A DNA stretch of 64,000 nt, from assembly GCA_028583415.1 (NCBI GenBank), contig CM053266.1, positions 43,953,758 through 44,017,757 on the forward strand, in the 5' to 3' direction. The notes under the pieces were generated by a model. The model ran no database searches, was not told where the DNA came from, and saw only the letters and a list, made by a program, of their open reading frames with translations. The DNA comes from Protea cynaroides. Taxonomy: Eukaryota > Streptophyta > Magnoliopsida > Proteales > Proteaceae. Position numbers and translations under genes: made by a program. Below, in pieces: positions 1-11,688 of the stretch (position 1 is the first letter of the stretch; every line of letters starts with the position of its first letter).

Positions 1-1269
1 AGGCTTCACACAATTGGAAGGCCTCGATTATCATGAGACGTTTGCTCCCGTAGCAAAACTTGTAACTGTTCGGTGTCTCATTGCTCTTGCCACATATCAT
101 TAATGGATCCTTTATCAATTGGATGTCAAAAATGCCTTCCTCCATGGTGATCTTGAGGAGGAGGTATTTACGACTCCTCCACCGGGTTATACTTTCCATG
201 GTGCTCCTATAGCTTCGGATTTGGTTTGTCGCCTACAAAAATCTTTATTGGTCTTAAACAAGCGCCTCGCCAATGGAATAGGAAATTTGTGGATGCTGTC
301 TTAGTAATGGGTTTTAAACAATCAGTTGCGGATGCTTCTGTTTTTACTTATTGTCATGGGCCTATTATGACAGCTCTCTTAGTTTATCTTGATGATATCA
401 TCATCACTGGAAATACTGAGGCCCATATTATGACAACCAAAGCCCAGCTTCATCAGTCCTTTCAAGTTAAAGACTTGGGTGTTTTGACGTATTTTTTGGG
501 TATTGAGGTGGTGTCTTCTTCTTACACAACATAAATATGCACTAGATATTGTGAAGGATTCTGGGCTCCTTGCTAGTAAACCCAGCCCATTCCCAATGGA
601 GCAAAATCTCAAATTGAAAAATGATATAGGCCCACTACTACTTGATCCATTAGTTTATAAGCGCTTGGTGGGTCGCCTCATTTATTTAACAGTGACAAGG
701 CCCGATTTATGCTTTGTAGTGCATATATTGAGCCAGTTTATGCATGCACCACGTGATCCTCATCTTCAAGCTGCCATTCTAATAGTACGATACATTAAAG
801 GAACACTATCTCTTAGGGTACTTATGACTCATACTAATTCTCCAGTTATCACGGGCTATTTGGATTCTGATTGGGCCAGCTGCCCATTTACTAGGAGATC
901 CACCGCAGGTTATATTGTTTTTTTTTTGGTCCAGCCCAATCTCTTGGAAAACTAAGAAGCAGCCCACGGTCTCAAGATCATCTGCTGAAGCAGAATATCG
1001 TGCCCTTGCCATGCTTAATTGTGAACTGACATGGCTTAAAACATTATTTCTTGATTTGGGATTTTCACACATGTTTCCTATGCCGGTCTATTGTGACAAC
1101 CAAGCTGCTCTACATATTTCCTCTAATCCTGTGTTTCATGAGCGTACTAAACACATAGAAGTAGACTGTCATTTCGTTAGAGAGAAAATTCAGCAACAAT
1201 TAATTCGGCCTTATCATATTCAGTCCAAGTTTCAACGGGCTGATCTTCTCACTAAGGCGTTGGGCTAGG
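1..1269 (+). pseudogene. Ty1/Copia pol remnant (reverse transcriptase and RNase H)
   Basis: This is the 3' part of a Copia polyprotein and runs off the left edge. It would copy element RNA into DNA in cytoplasmic virus-like particles. The reverse transcriptase motifs are readable: LDVKNAFLHGDL near 116, GLKQAPRQW near 250 and the catalytic YLDDIIITG near 388. RNase H follows, with [17 protein letters not shown] near 860, [11 protein letters not shown] near 975 and the conserved C-terminal [16 protein letters not shown] near 1140. The reading frame changes at about 235 (a missing base before GLKQ), about 520 and about 925 (an overlong T run), so it cannot make a working protein. It lies where exon 1 and intron 1 of WRKY copy A1 would be expected. 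Family assignment is firm; the lineage within Copia is not resolved. Confidence 0.93.
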
Positions 1270-1336
1270 GTCCGTTATCATTTCTCATTGACAAGCTTGG
1301 ATTACGGCTGTCTCCTCCATCAGCTTGAGGGGGCGT

Positions 1337-1472
1337 ATTAATCAATGTTATTTATATGTATTTTACTGTTTTACCCTTTGTAAGTTTGGTATATAAATAC
1401 CCTGCTGTACAGTTCATTAAGTAAATGAGAAAGATTTTTCCAGACTCAGTTCGACTCTCTCTCTTTCTGACA
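1337..1472 (+). repeat. Copia 3' LTR, short and degraded
   Basis: A purine-rich tract (TTGAGGGGG, 1324-1332) after the pol stop is the expected priming site for plus-strand synthesis, and the LTR should begin just after it. A TATA-like box, TATATAAATA, lies at 1389-1398, and TGACA at 1468-1472 would suit the LTR end. WRKY intron 1 sequence shared with copy A3 (near 10350) resumes at about 1490. The boundaries are estimates. Confidence 0.6.
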
Positions 1473-1718
1473 GACTGTGAATAAAGGGTAGATATCAGTA
1501 TCTAATCCATACAGAATCAATGATAAATTGACATGTGATCAACATTAAATTAAATGATATTAAAATAATAAAGTATTAGTGGTTGATCCAATCCGATACC
1601 GAAAATCATGGTCTAAGATTCTATATAGCTTTTTGAGAAAATTTTTTCTTTTAATTTCTAAAATGTAAACAGGTTTGTTTAGTGATTTTTTTTTTCCTCG
1701 TGATTTCTTGATTTGTAG

Positions 1719-2573
1719 AAAAATGCAAGAGACATGGACAAGCATTACAGATATGCCCATTGAAGATGGTTATGCTTGGCGAAAATATGGGCAGAAAGAG
1801 ATCCTGAATGCCAAAACTCTAAGGTATATTTACCTTCATAGGATGGGGAAAGGAAAAGAGGGAGAGTTTTGAGTCTTGCATCAATGTATCCATACATGGG
1901 TACCTGCTTCCCTTTGGATTCGAACTTGTTTAGTCCATAGTGTGGGGGACCCACCTTTGGACCCACCTTTGGCTCGCAGGCCACTGGACCTGGATGGCTT
2001 GAGATCTAGAGGGAGGGTGCCATGTCCGGTCGGAGAGGATCATACTCGGTTAATCAGTGCAAGCAAGCTAATCAATTTTCCTCATCTACATACAGGTGCT
2101 ACTTCAGGTGCAGCTACAAGTTCGATAAAGGCTGTGAAGCAATCAAACAAGTTCAAAGAACAGAAGATCACCCAGCAAAGTTCCAGACCAAATACATAGG
2201 CCACCACACTTGCCAAGATGTCTTCAATTCCTCATTTGTAGTCATGGATGATTATACAACTGAAGATGGTTTTCTTCTACTCAACTTTGAGTCAAAAACC
2301 CTGACCAAACAAGACCCTCCTTTCTTCTCATCCTTAACCTCAATAAAAGAAGGAGAGTACAACCCATCCTCATCGGAATATTTTCCACCACAAAATCTAT
2401 CCAAATTCAAATCATCCATACCCATAACGGCGTTACCGCCGGCTTCGCAGTCCGGCCATGGATATGATGTTTCAGGGTTCACCACTAGCTCTTCAAGCAA
2501 CTATGACATGGATTTGGAGTTGATGGATTATGTTTATCTCAATGATGTATTCTTGTTCAATGAAGAAAATTAA
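1719..2573 (+). CDS. WRKY group III copy A1, exons 2 and 3 (join 1719..1823, 2096..2573)
   Basis: This encodes the DNA-binding and C-terminal part of a WRKY70/54-like transcription factor, a nuclear regulator binding W-boxes. Exon 2 follows the acceptor TTTGTAG and ends at the donor AAG|GTATAT. It carries the only canonical heptapeptide of the cluster, WRKYGQK. Exon 3 follows the acceptor ATACAG and opens with CYFRC. It contains the C-X7-C-X23-H-X-C finger ending GHHTC, then a Ser/Pro-rich, acidic tail ending VFLFNEEN. The splice phase is the same as in the other copies (AG|A, then AG|G). No exon 1 lies in the window: a Copia remnant occupies 1-1472 and A-type intron 1 resumes at about 1490. 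Exon 1 may lie left of the window, with the Copia element inside intron 1, or may be lost. Confidence 0.82.
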
Positions 2574-3600
2574 CCTAAAACATAAGAGCAAATAAGGGGT
2601 TCCCAAATAGGCTTAGTTTGGACCATTTAAGATTCCAAACGGTTGTCAATCAAGCTGAATTATATTATGAAAATGAAATCATAAATCCTCAAACTAACAA
2701 ATGTATCTTCTTCGAACTCAAAAAGTAGTATTTGCACAAATCTCTCTCTCTCTCTCTCTGTCTCTAATCATGATGGCTATTGTTGTCGTCGAAATCTTGA
2801 TTGACACGTTGAATGGGAGGCTTGCACTATTACGAACCAGAACCACAGAACAAGGAACGTCAGACCTAAGTCCGATGGTGACTCTCCAATGTCTATTAGC
2901 ATTCGAGTAGTAGTAGTGTTGGGAGTAGAAAGAGCAATAAACAATAAAATAAATTATCAAAGCGCTTTACATATGAATATTTGATTTTTATTTATAGCAC
3001 AATGATGATAGAGAGTCCCTTTTTTCATCTAACGGTGGCCTCAGATATAGGGTCATCAATATGGAGATCCATAATTCGATTGGACTGTACTACCCCTAAC
3101 CTAATTCTTTGATGCGTAACTACCATGCGTTATCCACTCATTGATGGATTATTTTTATGTATATCAGCTACTAATATATCAAATTTTTTATGCTTGCACG
3201 AATTATGTAAGTGAAGATTGACAATTACTTCATGGGTGAAACCCACTAAGTCCTCTTTAAAAATTAAAAAAGATATATAAAAAAAAAACCCCATTCCCTA
3301 ACTATCATATATATTTTTAAATTTTTTTATTATTTATTAGGAAAAAGTATTTACATGCATGTACATATACTTTCCATGTGATCCTATCACCGTTAATGTG
3401 GTATGGGACCCATTAAATATGGATAATAATAAAACTCATGGAAGATACAAGTATATGTAAATAGACTATTTTCAATTTTACGGGTGTGTACCACAGAAAA
3501 TATGTTATCAGTTTGTGAGAGAGTTTTGCATGAATTCAATAAAAGAATTATCATTATATTAAGGCAATTCCCTTTAATCCTGAATTTTTATACTAATACG
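2574..3600. repeat. A-to-B spacer, copy 1
   Basis: This has no coding potential that I trust. The block recurs after A3 (12495-13380), A4 (17338-18130) and, shorter, A8 (46927-47580). It includes a (CT)n tract at about 2743-2760 followed by a CATGATGGCTATTGTTGTCG-like stretch, and a block near 3000-3180 with the sequence CACAATGATGATAGAGAGTC. Its recurrence shows that the duplication unit included the downstream flank of each A gene. Confidence 0.7.
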
Positions 3601-3603
3601 GTA

Positions 3604-3850
3604 CAGTAGGATCCAATGCCAAGCAGTATCTGAACCGTTCGTTACGGAAACGCCAACGCCGGCGAAGCTGACGCCCAAGTGCTACGCTACGAATCCTACA
3701 AAATGGTTTTACGTCATCTGAGCTTCCCAAGCATGATGCCCCGACCTTTAATTAAAAAAAAAAAAAAAAAAACCTATCTTATTAAATTCCTATTTCTTTC
3801 ACTCTTCCCGAATCCCTCAAGTTCTCTCTCTTTTCTCTCTCTCTCTACTG
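3604..3850 (+). pseudogene. B1 promoter remnant without exon 1
   Basis: This carries the B-type promoter block: GGATCCAATGCCAAGCAGTA near 3609, a TGACG box at 3669-3673, CGTCA at 3712-3716 and the CT-rich leader at 3815-3845. In B3, B4, B5 and B6 an ATG and first exon follow the leader. Here the sequence passes instead into B-to-A spacer DNA, so exon 1 is missing. The promoter has nothing downstream to express. Confidence 0.68.
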
Positions 3851-4785
3851 GGTATGGATTCTTAATACTGATGGTGAAAGGATCTCTTCTCTTATTTATG
3901 TCTTTAATATATGTTAAAAATGACTATTTTCAATTGAAATTGTTCTCATTTGTTTTTTTTTTATGTGAATCTTTAACTCAAACAAGTAAAATACTTGGGG
4001 ATTATCCAAGAGAGGTGATTTGAATCCATTAAGATATATTGAATTTTCTTGTTTTGTCGTGCAATGTAGTGTAATTTGTGCATCATTGTGCATTGTTGCA
4101 ATAAAAATTACATTTTTTTTATAGTAAAAGCAATAGAAATTACATGGGTGACACTAAAATGTGATTTAAAATGTAAGTAGAAAAAATATAAAAGATGAAA
4201 TCAAGAGATAAAAAAAAAAAACTTTTTTCTATGGCACTCTTGTATTTTTGTAATTTTTTTTATTGTTCCAAGGCTCTTGCCATTTCTTTAATATTTGAGT
4301 TTTAATGACATGATAATAGCATTTTTTGAAATTATTGGTAATAATGTCAATGGATACAATAGCTTTCTCATAATTATTTGAGCTAAGTGTGGAATAATGA
4401 CATTTATGTGAACATGGATTTTATGAGAAATAACTGTTTTGATAATGGGGTTAGAAATGTAATTCAAACTTAATTACCAAAAATATGTTGAATATGAGAT
4501 AGTAGCATTTATATAAACATTGAAGCAAGATATTGATTTGGTAACGGTTCTGTAATTTTTTAACGAATTACTTTTCCACATCATTGAAATTTCTTCTTTT
4601 ATCTAATAAAAAAAGAAAAAAAAAACTATAGAGCCAAGGAAAGTCATCTAACCATATGTATCAAAAAATAAATAAATAAAAAATAAATAAATAAATAATT
4701 CAACCAACCAACCCATTGAAATTAATATATCAGGGTTTAATTTTAAAATATTTTTTCCCATCGCAGAAATTTCATCTCTTACCAA

Positions 4786-4861
<76 letters not shown>

Positions 4862-4990
4862 AGGAAAGTCATACAACCGTGTGTTTCAAAAAAAATAAAA
4901 AAAGAAAAGAAGTCAACCAACCATGTGAATTTAATTACAATTTTGTCCATTTGTGTGATTGTATAATTAATTAAGTCCTCCACTAGGTAA
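3851..4990. repeat. B-to-A spacer with (AT)n-(GA)n microsatellite
   Basis: The sequence around 4020-4230 (TTGAATTTTCTTGTTTTGTC onward) is a diverged copy of blocks near 24660-24830 and 26580-26740. Stretches like AAGGAAAGTCATACAACCGT near 4860 recur in the flanks upstream of A3, A5 and A6. A compound microsatellite, (AT)n at 4793-4820 then (GA)n at 4821-4859, separates two of them. I see no gene. Confidence 0.6.
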
Positions 4991-5189
4991 GCATTAACGG
5001 TTTTTTTTTCAGTAATTCAGATTTGAATAATTCGAATTCGGATGCATTAATGTCGACATTTATCTCGAAACCAAAAAGGCGTGATTTTTTTCAAATTATT
5101 GAAAATAATTCGAATTCAATTGAATTATTTGTATTATTTGATTGGTATGAATAATTCAGAGAATTAAACAACTACATGCATTATCCATC

Positions 5190-5320
5190 TCTAATGTATA
5201 AATGATAATGAATAAGAATTAAAGGTTAAATACAGTCATCAATGTTAGGGGACCATCGATCTTAGCTTTTTGAAAGGCAGAAATCATAGCCAAACCTTTG
5301 AAATTAAGGCCTAATCGAGT

Positions 5321-5355
<35 letters not shown>

Positions 5356-5734
5356 CAGATCTCATATTAATTGATCCTTATACTCAATTCGTGGTTTTAG
5401 TTCATAGTATTGGAGGGATATTAGTCACTGAAAACTGATACAAGATCAATATTTGATCGATACAGCACCAATAGAAGAGTAACACATGGTCGAGATAACT
5501 TTTACAGGAGATTTTTCATTTGGTTTTTTTATTTTTAAAATGTAAACATGTTTGTTTATTAATTTTTTCTTCTTTTTTGTTTCCATTTCTTTTTGTAAAT
5601 AATTTTACTAATAGTTTCTTGATTTGTAGAAAAATGCAAGAGACATGGACAAGGATTACGGATATGCCCATTGAAAATGGTTATACTTGGCAAAAATATG
5701 GGCTGAAAGAGATCCTCAATGCCAAACATCTAAG
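5190..5734 (+). pseudogene. WRKY group III copy A2: intron 1 and exon 2 only
   Basis: Intron 1 is recognisable from about 5190, starting with GCATTATCCATCTCTAATG and containing the same landmarks as the other A introns. Exon 2 follows the acceptor TTTGTAG at 5630-5734. It reads KMQETWTRITDMPIENGYTW, then QKYGLK, so the heptapeptide has changed at two places (R to Q and Q to L). The donor is destroyed: AAG|TTCTTC stands where other copies have AAG|GTCCTC. Exon 1 is missing, and exon 3 is absent because homology stops near 5790. An unrelated AT-rich segment at about 4995-5165 lies where exon 1 should be. This is a dead gene. Confidence 0.85.
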
Positions 5735-8135
5735 TTCTTCATTTTTATCATCATTGGATGCATGGGTAGAGAGGGAGAGTTTTGAGTCCGTATCCTAGAA
5801 GGAAGAATAACAATAATGTATTATTTAAGAATAATTATAATATGTAATAATCGACAGAAATCACTTACAGCGATATTTGTATAAAACGAATATGCAACCG
5901 TTGTAACATAAATCAATATGATGATAAATTAATAACACTTATAGTATAAAAAAGGATGCAAAAATGAATGAGCTGAATCGTGTTCAGAACACTCTCCTTA
6001 AGATTGTATTCATCCCTTATGATACAGTGGATTCTTATGAATCAACTTTCCGGGGAAAAAAGGCCCCCTAGGGGCCCCCCCGGGGCATAACAAATGCGGA
6101 TCTCATAAAAACGTGATTAAGATCAATCAAGAATATAGTGGGCTCGATAAGTTGAATTGTGAATTAAATATATTTATACCAGTAAGGGTGGGGGGTTGTG
6201 AGAAAGGCCGATCCCGAGGGAGGAATCGTTATTATCCTAACTCAAATAAGGCAAAGCCAAAGGGATATGATTGAATTAACACTCTAATCACTTTAAATAA
6301 AATTAATCAACTAAAACAATAAAAACTATTAAAATCGATGATTAAAAAAAGATCAGAAAACTTACTCGATAGAAGTTTATTTCTTGGGGTGTTTGTTTTT
6401 TTTTTTGGGGGAAAAGAGTCAAAGGGGCCTTCCTCTAAATTAAATTAGTAATGGGGGAAAAATTTTTTTTTCCCCCCCCGGGGGGGGGCTCGAATTAAAA
6501 CTAAAAATAAATAAATAAATAAATAAAAAAAAACTTAAGGAAGAGAGAACAAAAAGTTGAAAAGAAGACTAGGGGTTTTCATAAATTCTCAAAACTAAGA
6601 AAAACTCATAGTGAATTATTCTTGGATGATTTTCTTTTTTTGAGCATCACATATATATAAAGCAGAGTAAAGTCCACAATCTTTACAATTGAATTCCAAG
6701 GGATTTTGTGGGGTTTTTTTTGGTTTTTTTTTTTTTGTGGGTTCGTTGTTGGGCGATTCTTGAATAGAAAAATATTGCACCAACTCATCATATCTTTAGC
6801 ATTATTATCTCTTTTGCTTTCCGATTGGGGCTTTCCTTTCCTCCTTCTGGCAATCTTGTAAATTTGATTCTAAATAACTAGGGGATTATTTTCTCAAGAG
6901 AATGGAATCTTTCACATGAGATTGGCTATTTCTTTGACTTGATCCAAGGGGGCGATCTTATACCAAAATTCGGCGGTCTCATAAGCGAGAATCACCAAAA
7001 ATTCATAAAATGATATTTTTAAGCTCAAATTTATCTATTCTTTCACCTACACTCAACAAACATAAAATCAACATTAAATACCCGAGAAGCATCATAAATA
7101 AAATAAGAGATATATATTTTATGCCCTAAATTCACACATAAAATGTGTTCATCATTGAACAATTAAAATACAAGAAAATTAGAAAAGCAGATGAGAAAAG
7201 CCAAAATTACACAAGGAATGACTGTTCTCCCAAATAACTAATATCCAGATATCCACCTTTGGCTAGCAAGTCTGCTGAGAAAGGTTCATGACAATTCAAC
7301 AACCTAATTTGGGAACTTAAAGACTTAAAGTATTGTAGTCCTAGTTTGTAGATTTAGGGATTATAATAAGCACTACCATTTTAAGCATGTTACACCCTTA
7401 ACTAGGAATGGTTTTCCACTACACAATAAAAACACACACACAATGGTGCAGAGTCAAATTCGATGTTAAACTGATGACAAAGTAGATTCAAACATGAGTA
7501 GGTAATATCTGATAAAAAGTCACAAGTTTGTACGAGTTAAGGGCGTGAATTGACTTGATGTGAAATTTAGCATTAGCTGGACTGAAGAAATTGCTTCTCT
7601 TCCATGCCCTGCCTTAGTACAAATATAAAAAGGACAAAAAAATTTTATAAAAGAGAGAAGGAGAAGAGAGAGGAGAAATTTTTGGAAGTTAAAAATATTT
7701 TATGTTTGTTCTCTTGGCTTTTTTATTTGGGCGGGGGGGGGGGTCCACAAAGTTGAGCAACATCTCCAACATATGATTTTTCATATACTCAATGAACTAC
7801 ACAAAAATACATTCTTCTTTAACCTAATACTATAATTTTATGACTTTATAAATGTCTTGTCTGGCTATATAATCACATTTCATGTTTGAGTATGTGTTAA
7901 TACTATGCTTGATTGTTTGTATACATACCATGTTGATTATTCTTCCTCTTGAGATTTCATAAGAATTTTAATTGAGAGGTTCATATCTTTGATTTTTTAA
8001 ATCACTACTTCATATGATGAAATGTTTTTTATTTTATTTTATTAACGTATCATTATATTTATGCTTGTTGCCCGTACACAAAATTTCTATTGGATTCAAT
8101 TTTTAATCATGTATGTGATTTTCTTTGAAGTTTCT
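5735..8135. other. Unassigned AT-rich DNA without recognisable genes
   Basis: I see no WRKY homology, splice-consistent ORF or diagnostic transposon domain here. Notable items are the GC palindrome GGCCCCCTAGGGGCC at 6062-6076, a run of eight C then nine G at 6472-6488, and a G run in GGGCGGGGGGGGGG near 7730. Sequence around 5960-6000 with a 'CTTAAGATTG...TTCATCCCTTA' theme recurs near 18950-18980 inside the large LTR, so part of this stretch may be LTR-derived. That link is weak. Confidence 0.35.
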
Positions 8136-8139
8136 ATAG

Positions 8140-8800
8140 AAGTATTTTTCATCTTGGAATTTTGTTTAACGTACTTTTCCTTTTGAGAACATTATTTCTC
8201 TCCATATTGAGATTTTGTTTGGCATACTTTTGCTATTGGGAATACCGTTACCTTCCATCTTGAAATTTTGTTTGACATACTTTCCCACTTGGGAATATTA
8301 TTGCTTTGCATCCTACAATTTTGTTTGACATACTTTCTCTCTTGAGAATATTATTTCTTCTCATCCATGATGATTGCATAAATTTCTTTTCGTCTAGGTG
8401 TTTGTATGAATTTTTTCTGTGGTGATTGCATGAACTTTTTCATCCTTGTAAGATTGCAAGATTTTTTTTCTTCCATATTTAAAAATTGTATTCAAAGATT
8501 TTATTTCCATCATTGAAAAATGCTTTGTAAGCTTTGATTTTCATCTTTAAAAATTGCTTTGGAAGATTTTATTTTGACCATTGAAAGATGTTTTGCAAGC
8601 TTTGATTTTCATCTTTAAAAATTAAATCCTAAGATTTTATTTCCATCTTTGAAAGTGCTTTGCATGCTTTGATTTCCATCTTTGAAAGTGCTTTGCATGC
8701 TTTGATTTCTATCATTGAAAGGTGTTTTGCAAGCTTTGATTTTCATATTTCAAAATTACATTGCAAGCTTTGACTTCCAATCTTTGAAAATTGCATTACA
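8140..8800. repeat. Degenerate tandem repeats of about 65 bp, then about 40 bp
   Basis: From about 8150 to 8350 a unit of roughly 60-65 bp recurs, marked by AATTTTGTTTGACATACTTT and by (T/G)GGAATATTATT. From about 8490 to 8790 a shorter unit of roughly 40-45 bp recurs, marked by TTTGCAAGCTTTGATTTTCA and CATCTTTGAAAGTGCTTTGC, with two nearly perfect neighbours near 8655-8715. I see no coding potential. Confidence 0.72.
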
Positions 8801-8928
8801 AGTTTTCTTTTTGGCTTCCAAACATACCCTATAACAAGGATTAATTCAAAACCTTATCCATTTATGGCATAAAAAATAATAAATATATATATTGTAGGTT
8901 TGTGAGAGAGTTTTGCATTAGTCATCTC

Positions 8929-9171
8929 GGATCCGCATCCAGTCCTCCCAGTGGTTCTGGGAGGACAGTGGCAACCTGCCTTGGATGGTCGCCACGTGGT
9001 TCTCAGTAAATCCGAGACCCACGTCCGAGCCGACACCCAGCCGACAAATCGAGCCGACAGGGGTTGTTGGCTCAGACGTGGGTCTCGGATTCAACCGAGA
9101 GCCACGTGGCAGCCATCCGAGATAAGTTACCGCATCCTCCCAGAATCACTGGGAGGAGACAAGGTGCATCC
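8929..9171. mobile_element. Fold-back, MITE-like element of 243 bp with 10-bp target duplication
   Basis: The two halves are inverted copies of each other. CCTCCCAGTGGTTCTGGGAG near 8944 answers CCTCCCAGAATCACTGGGAG near 9136, and GAGACCCACGTCCGAGCC near 9016 answers GGCTCAGACGTGGGTCTC near 9069. Each arm also holds a small hairpin (CCTCCCAG...CTGGGAGG). The element is flanked by TAGTCATCTC at 8919-8928 and 9172-9181. Related DNA near 15060 and 43500 lacks it, giving an approximate empty site. It has no coding capacity. The long target duplication suggests Mutator-type mobilisation, which is inference. Confidence 0.82.
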
Positions 9172-9280
9172 TAGTCATCTCATTGGATTATGGAAGAAGA
9201 TGCTTGAAGATGGAAAGAATAAATTATATGATAATTTAAATAAAAATTGCTTGTTTCGATGCAAAGTTAACCCGAATATG

Positions 9281-9282
<2 letters not shown>

Positions 9283-9314
<32 letters not shown>
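9283..9314. repeat. (AT)n microsatellite
   Basis: About 16 AT units in the A3 upstream flank. Confidence 0.95.
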
Positions 9315-9316
<2 letters not shown>

Positions 9317-9599
9317 CTAGAATATGTTAAACTTATACTGGTTTTGGAACCTTTAGAGGTAGTTTCCGAACATTAGATACTTCAAAAGTAGTTTTCACAA
9401 ACCTTGGATATTTAAGATGTAATCTACCCATAAAAAAAATAATAAAAATAAATAAAAAAACAACAACGATAGGACCAAGGAAAGTCAAGAATATTCCCCT
9501 CAAAAAAAAAAATTATAGAGGACAAGGAAAAATACAACCGTGTGGACCCAAAAATATAAAATCAACAAACCATGTGAAATTAATTAATATTTGCAAATG

Positions 9600-9878
9600 G
9601 ATCATTATTTGATTAAATCAAGCATTATCTGGACTGTTCATTACAAAACGCGTGCGTTGTCATAGAGCGTCAGCCGGCGAAGATGTCTCTATGTCAACAA
9701 GCTAGGTTCTAGGAAGTAGGAAGTAGGAAGCTAGAGCTTCGATTCAATTATCTTCAATGAGAAAATTTCTCTCTTATTAAATTCTTACCTGTTTCCAAAT
9801 TTTCTAGAATCTATCTCTATTTTCTCTCTCTTACAAGAAACAGGAGTCATAGAGGTTGAGAAGAGAGAGAGAAAAAAA
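9600..9878 (+). promoter_or_regulatory. A3 promoter and leader
   Basis: This is homologous to the regions upstream of A4, A5, A6 and A7. It holds ACGCGT at 9648-9653 within AAAACGCGTGCG, a CTTATTAAATTC stretch near 9772, and a GA-rich leader just before the ATG. ACGCGTG matches the published CAMTA-type CGCG box. The start codon it serves is followed by a disrupted frame. Confidence 0.55.
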
Positions 9879-10856
9879 ATGAGTCCTCTCCCCTCGCTGG
9901 AAACTTATCTTTTGTTCTGGAAAAGGTGAGCTCACCAGATCTGGTCATGTGTCAGCCACAGGTGAGGATCTAGTAACAAAGATATCGAGGTCGTTCACGA
10001 AAGCTCTTTCATCACTGAGTAGCAGTGAGTCCGGTGAGGTTCCAGTGAATTTGGATTGTCAGCTGGATCAATGGAAAAAGCAATCTAAGAAAAGGTGATC
10101 TTGCAACTATTATCCATCTTTAATGCATAGACTGTAATGACTATGAATTAATGGGCAGATACAGTCGTCGATCTGAGTTTAGTTATATATATTAGTAATA
10201 TATTAGTAATCAGATCTCAGATTGATCGTTTTTTTTGGGATAAATAATTGATCTTTACATTCTATCGTGGTTATAGTTTACGGTATCAAAAGATATCAAT
10301 TTTTTTAGAAATCAAAACAGTATCAATACCAGATCGATACAGAATCAATTACAGTCCTAACACACAATTGATACTAGATTAAATGATATTAAAATAATAA
10401 AAATGTCAGGTCGTATTAGTGGCTGATCTAATCCAGACACTTAAAATCAAGAAATAAATCATCTCATGCTCTTCGTGTTATTGAGAAAATCGAGTGATTA
10501 TAGTTTACTGTGCACACATACCAATGTATTGGTATATGCACACAGTGGATGACAGTCATTGGATTTCCTCATGCCGAAAGGAGAGGCATGAGATGATTTG
10601 AATCCTTAAAATCAGGTCTAGATAGTTTTTAGAGGAGATTTTTTATTTGGGCTTTTTTTATTTCTAAAATAAAACAGGTTTGCTTATTTATAATTTCTTT
10701 TTTTTTTTTTTTGTGATCTCTTGATTTGTAGAGAGATGCAAGAGACATGGACAAGCATTACGGATATGTCCATTGAAGACGGTTATTCTTGGCAAAAATA
10801 TGGGCAGAAAGAGATCCTAAATGCCAAAACTCTAAGGTACCTTCATTTTTATCATC

Positions 10857-10900
<44 letters not shown>

Positions 10901-11587
10901 CAGCATCCCTTACCCATATGGGTACCTTTCCTCTGGATCCCGACTTATTCAGTCCATGGGGTGAGGGACCCTCCTTTGGATCGTAGGTCCCATTAGACCT
11001 GAATGGCGCGAGATCATACTTGAGTTTTTGCACCATCAAATCTTTTGGAATTTTAGGTCTGTGAGTTAATCAGTACAAGCAAACTAATCAATTTTCCTCA
11101 TCCACATACAGGTGCTACTTCAGGTGCAGCTACAAGTTCAATAAAGGTTGTGAAACAACCAAACAAGTTGAAAGAACAGAAGATAACCCAGCAATGTTCG
11201 AGACCAAATACATAGGCCACCACACTTGCCATGCAAGATTTCCACAAATCCCCATTTGTAGTCATAGATGATTATACAACTGAAGAGGGTTTTGTTCTAC
11301 TCAACTTTGAATCAAACACCCTGACCAAACAAGATCCTCCTTTCTTCTCATCCTTACCCCCAATAAAACAAGCAAAATACAATCCATCTTCATCGGAATA
11401 TCTTTCACCACAAGATCTAACCAAATTCAAATCATCCATAGCTAAAACGGTTTCACCGTTGGCTTTGCAATACGGCCATGAATATGACGTTTCAAGGTAC
11501 ACCACCAGCTCTTCAAGCAACTTTGACATGGATTTGGAGTTGATCGATTATGTTTATCTCAATGATGAAGAATTACCTAAAACATAA
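9879..11587 (+). pseudogene. WRKY group III copy A3 (exons 9879..10094, 10732..10836, 11112..11587)
   Basis: All three exons and their GT-AG sites are present, but the frame is broken in several places. One base is missing directly after the ATG, so the start frame reaches TGA within 17 codons. A deletion of about 58 bp in exon 1 removed the segment that encodes EEIFRGRGY in intact copies; it lies between GTGA-type direct repeats and also shifts the frame. Exon 2 is clean and carries WQKYGQK. Exon 3 keeps the whole finger up to HHTC. It then has a 4-base insertion just after TGCC, which ends the frame about 15 codons later, although the tail can be followed in another frame to 11587. No full-length protein is possible from this locus. 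Confidence 0.88.
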
Positions 11588-11688
11588 GTGCAAATAAGGG
11601 GTTTCCAATTAGGCTAAGTTTGGATCATGTGAGATTCCGAACAGTTGCCAATCAAGCTGAATTATATTGTGAAAACGAAGTCATAAAT

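Noticed and set aside
4648..4983. 111-residue minus-strand ORF
   Set aside because: Consists of translated (AT)n and (GA)n microsatellite flanked by random spacer; no conservation in the paralogous spacers.
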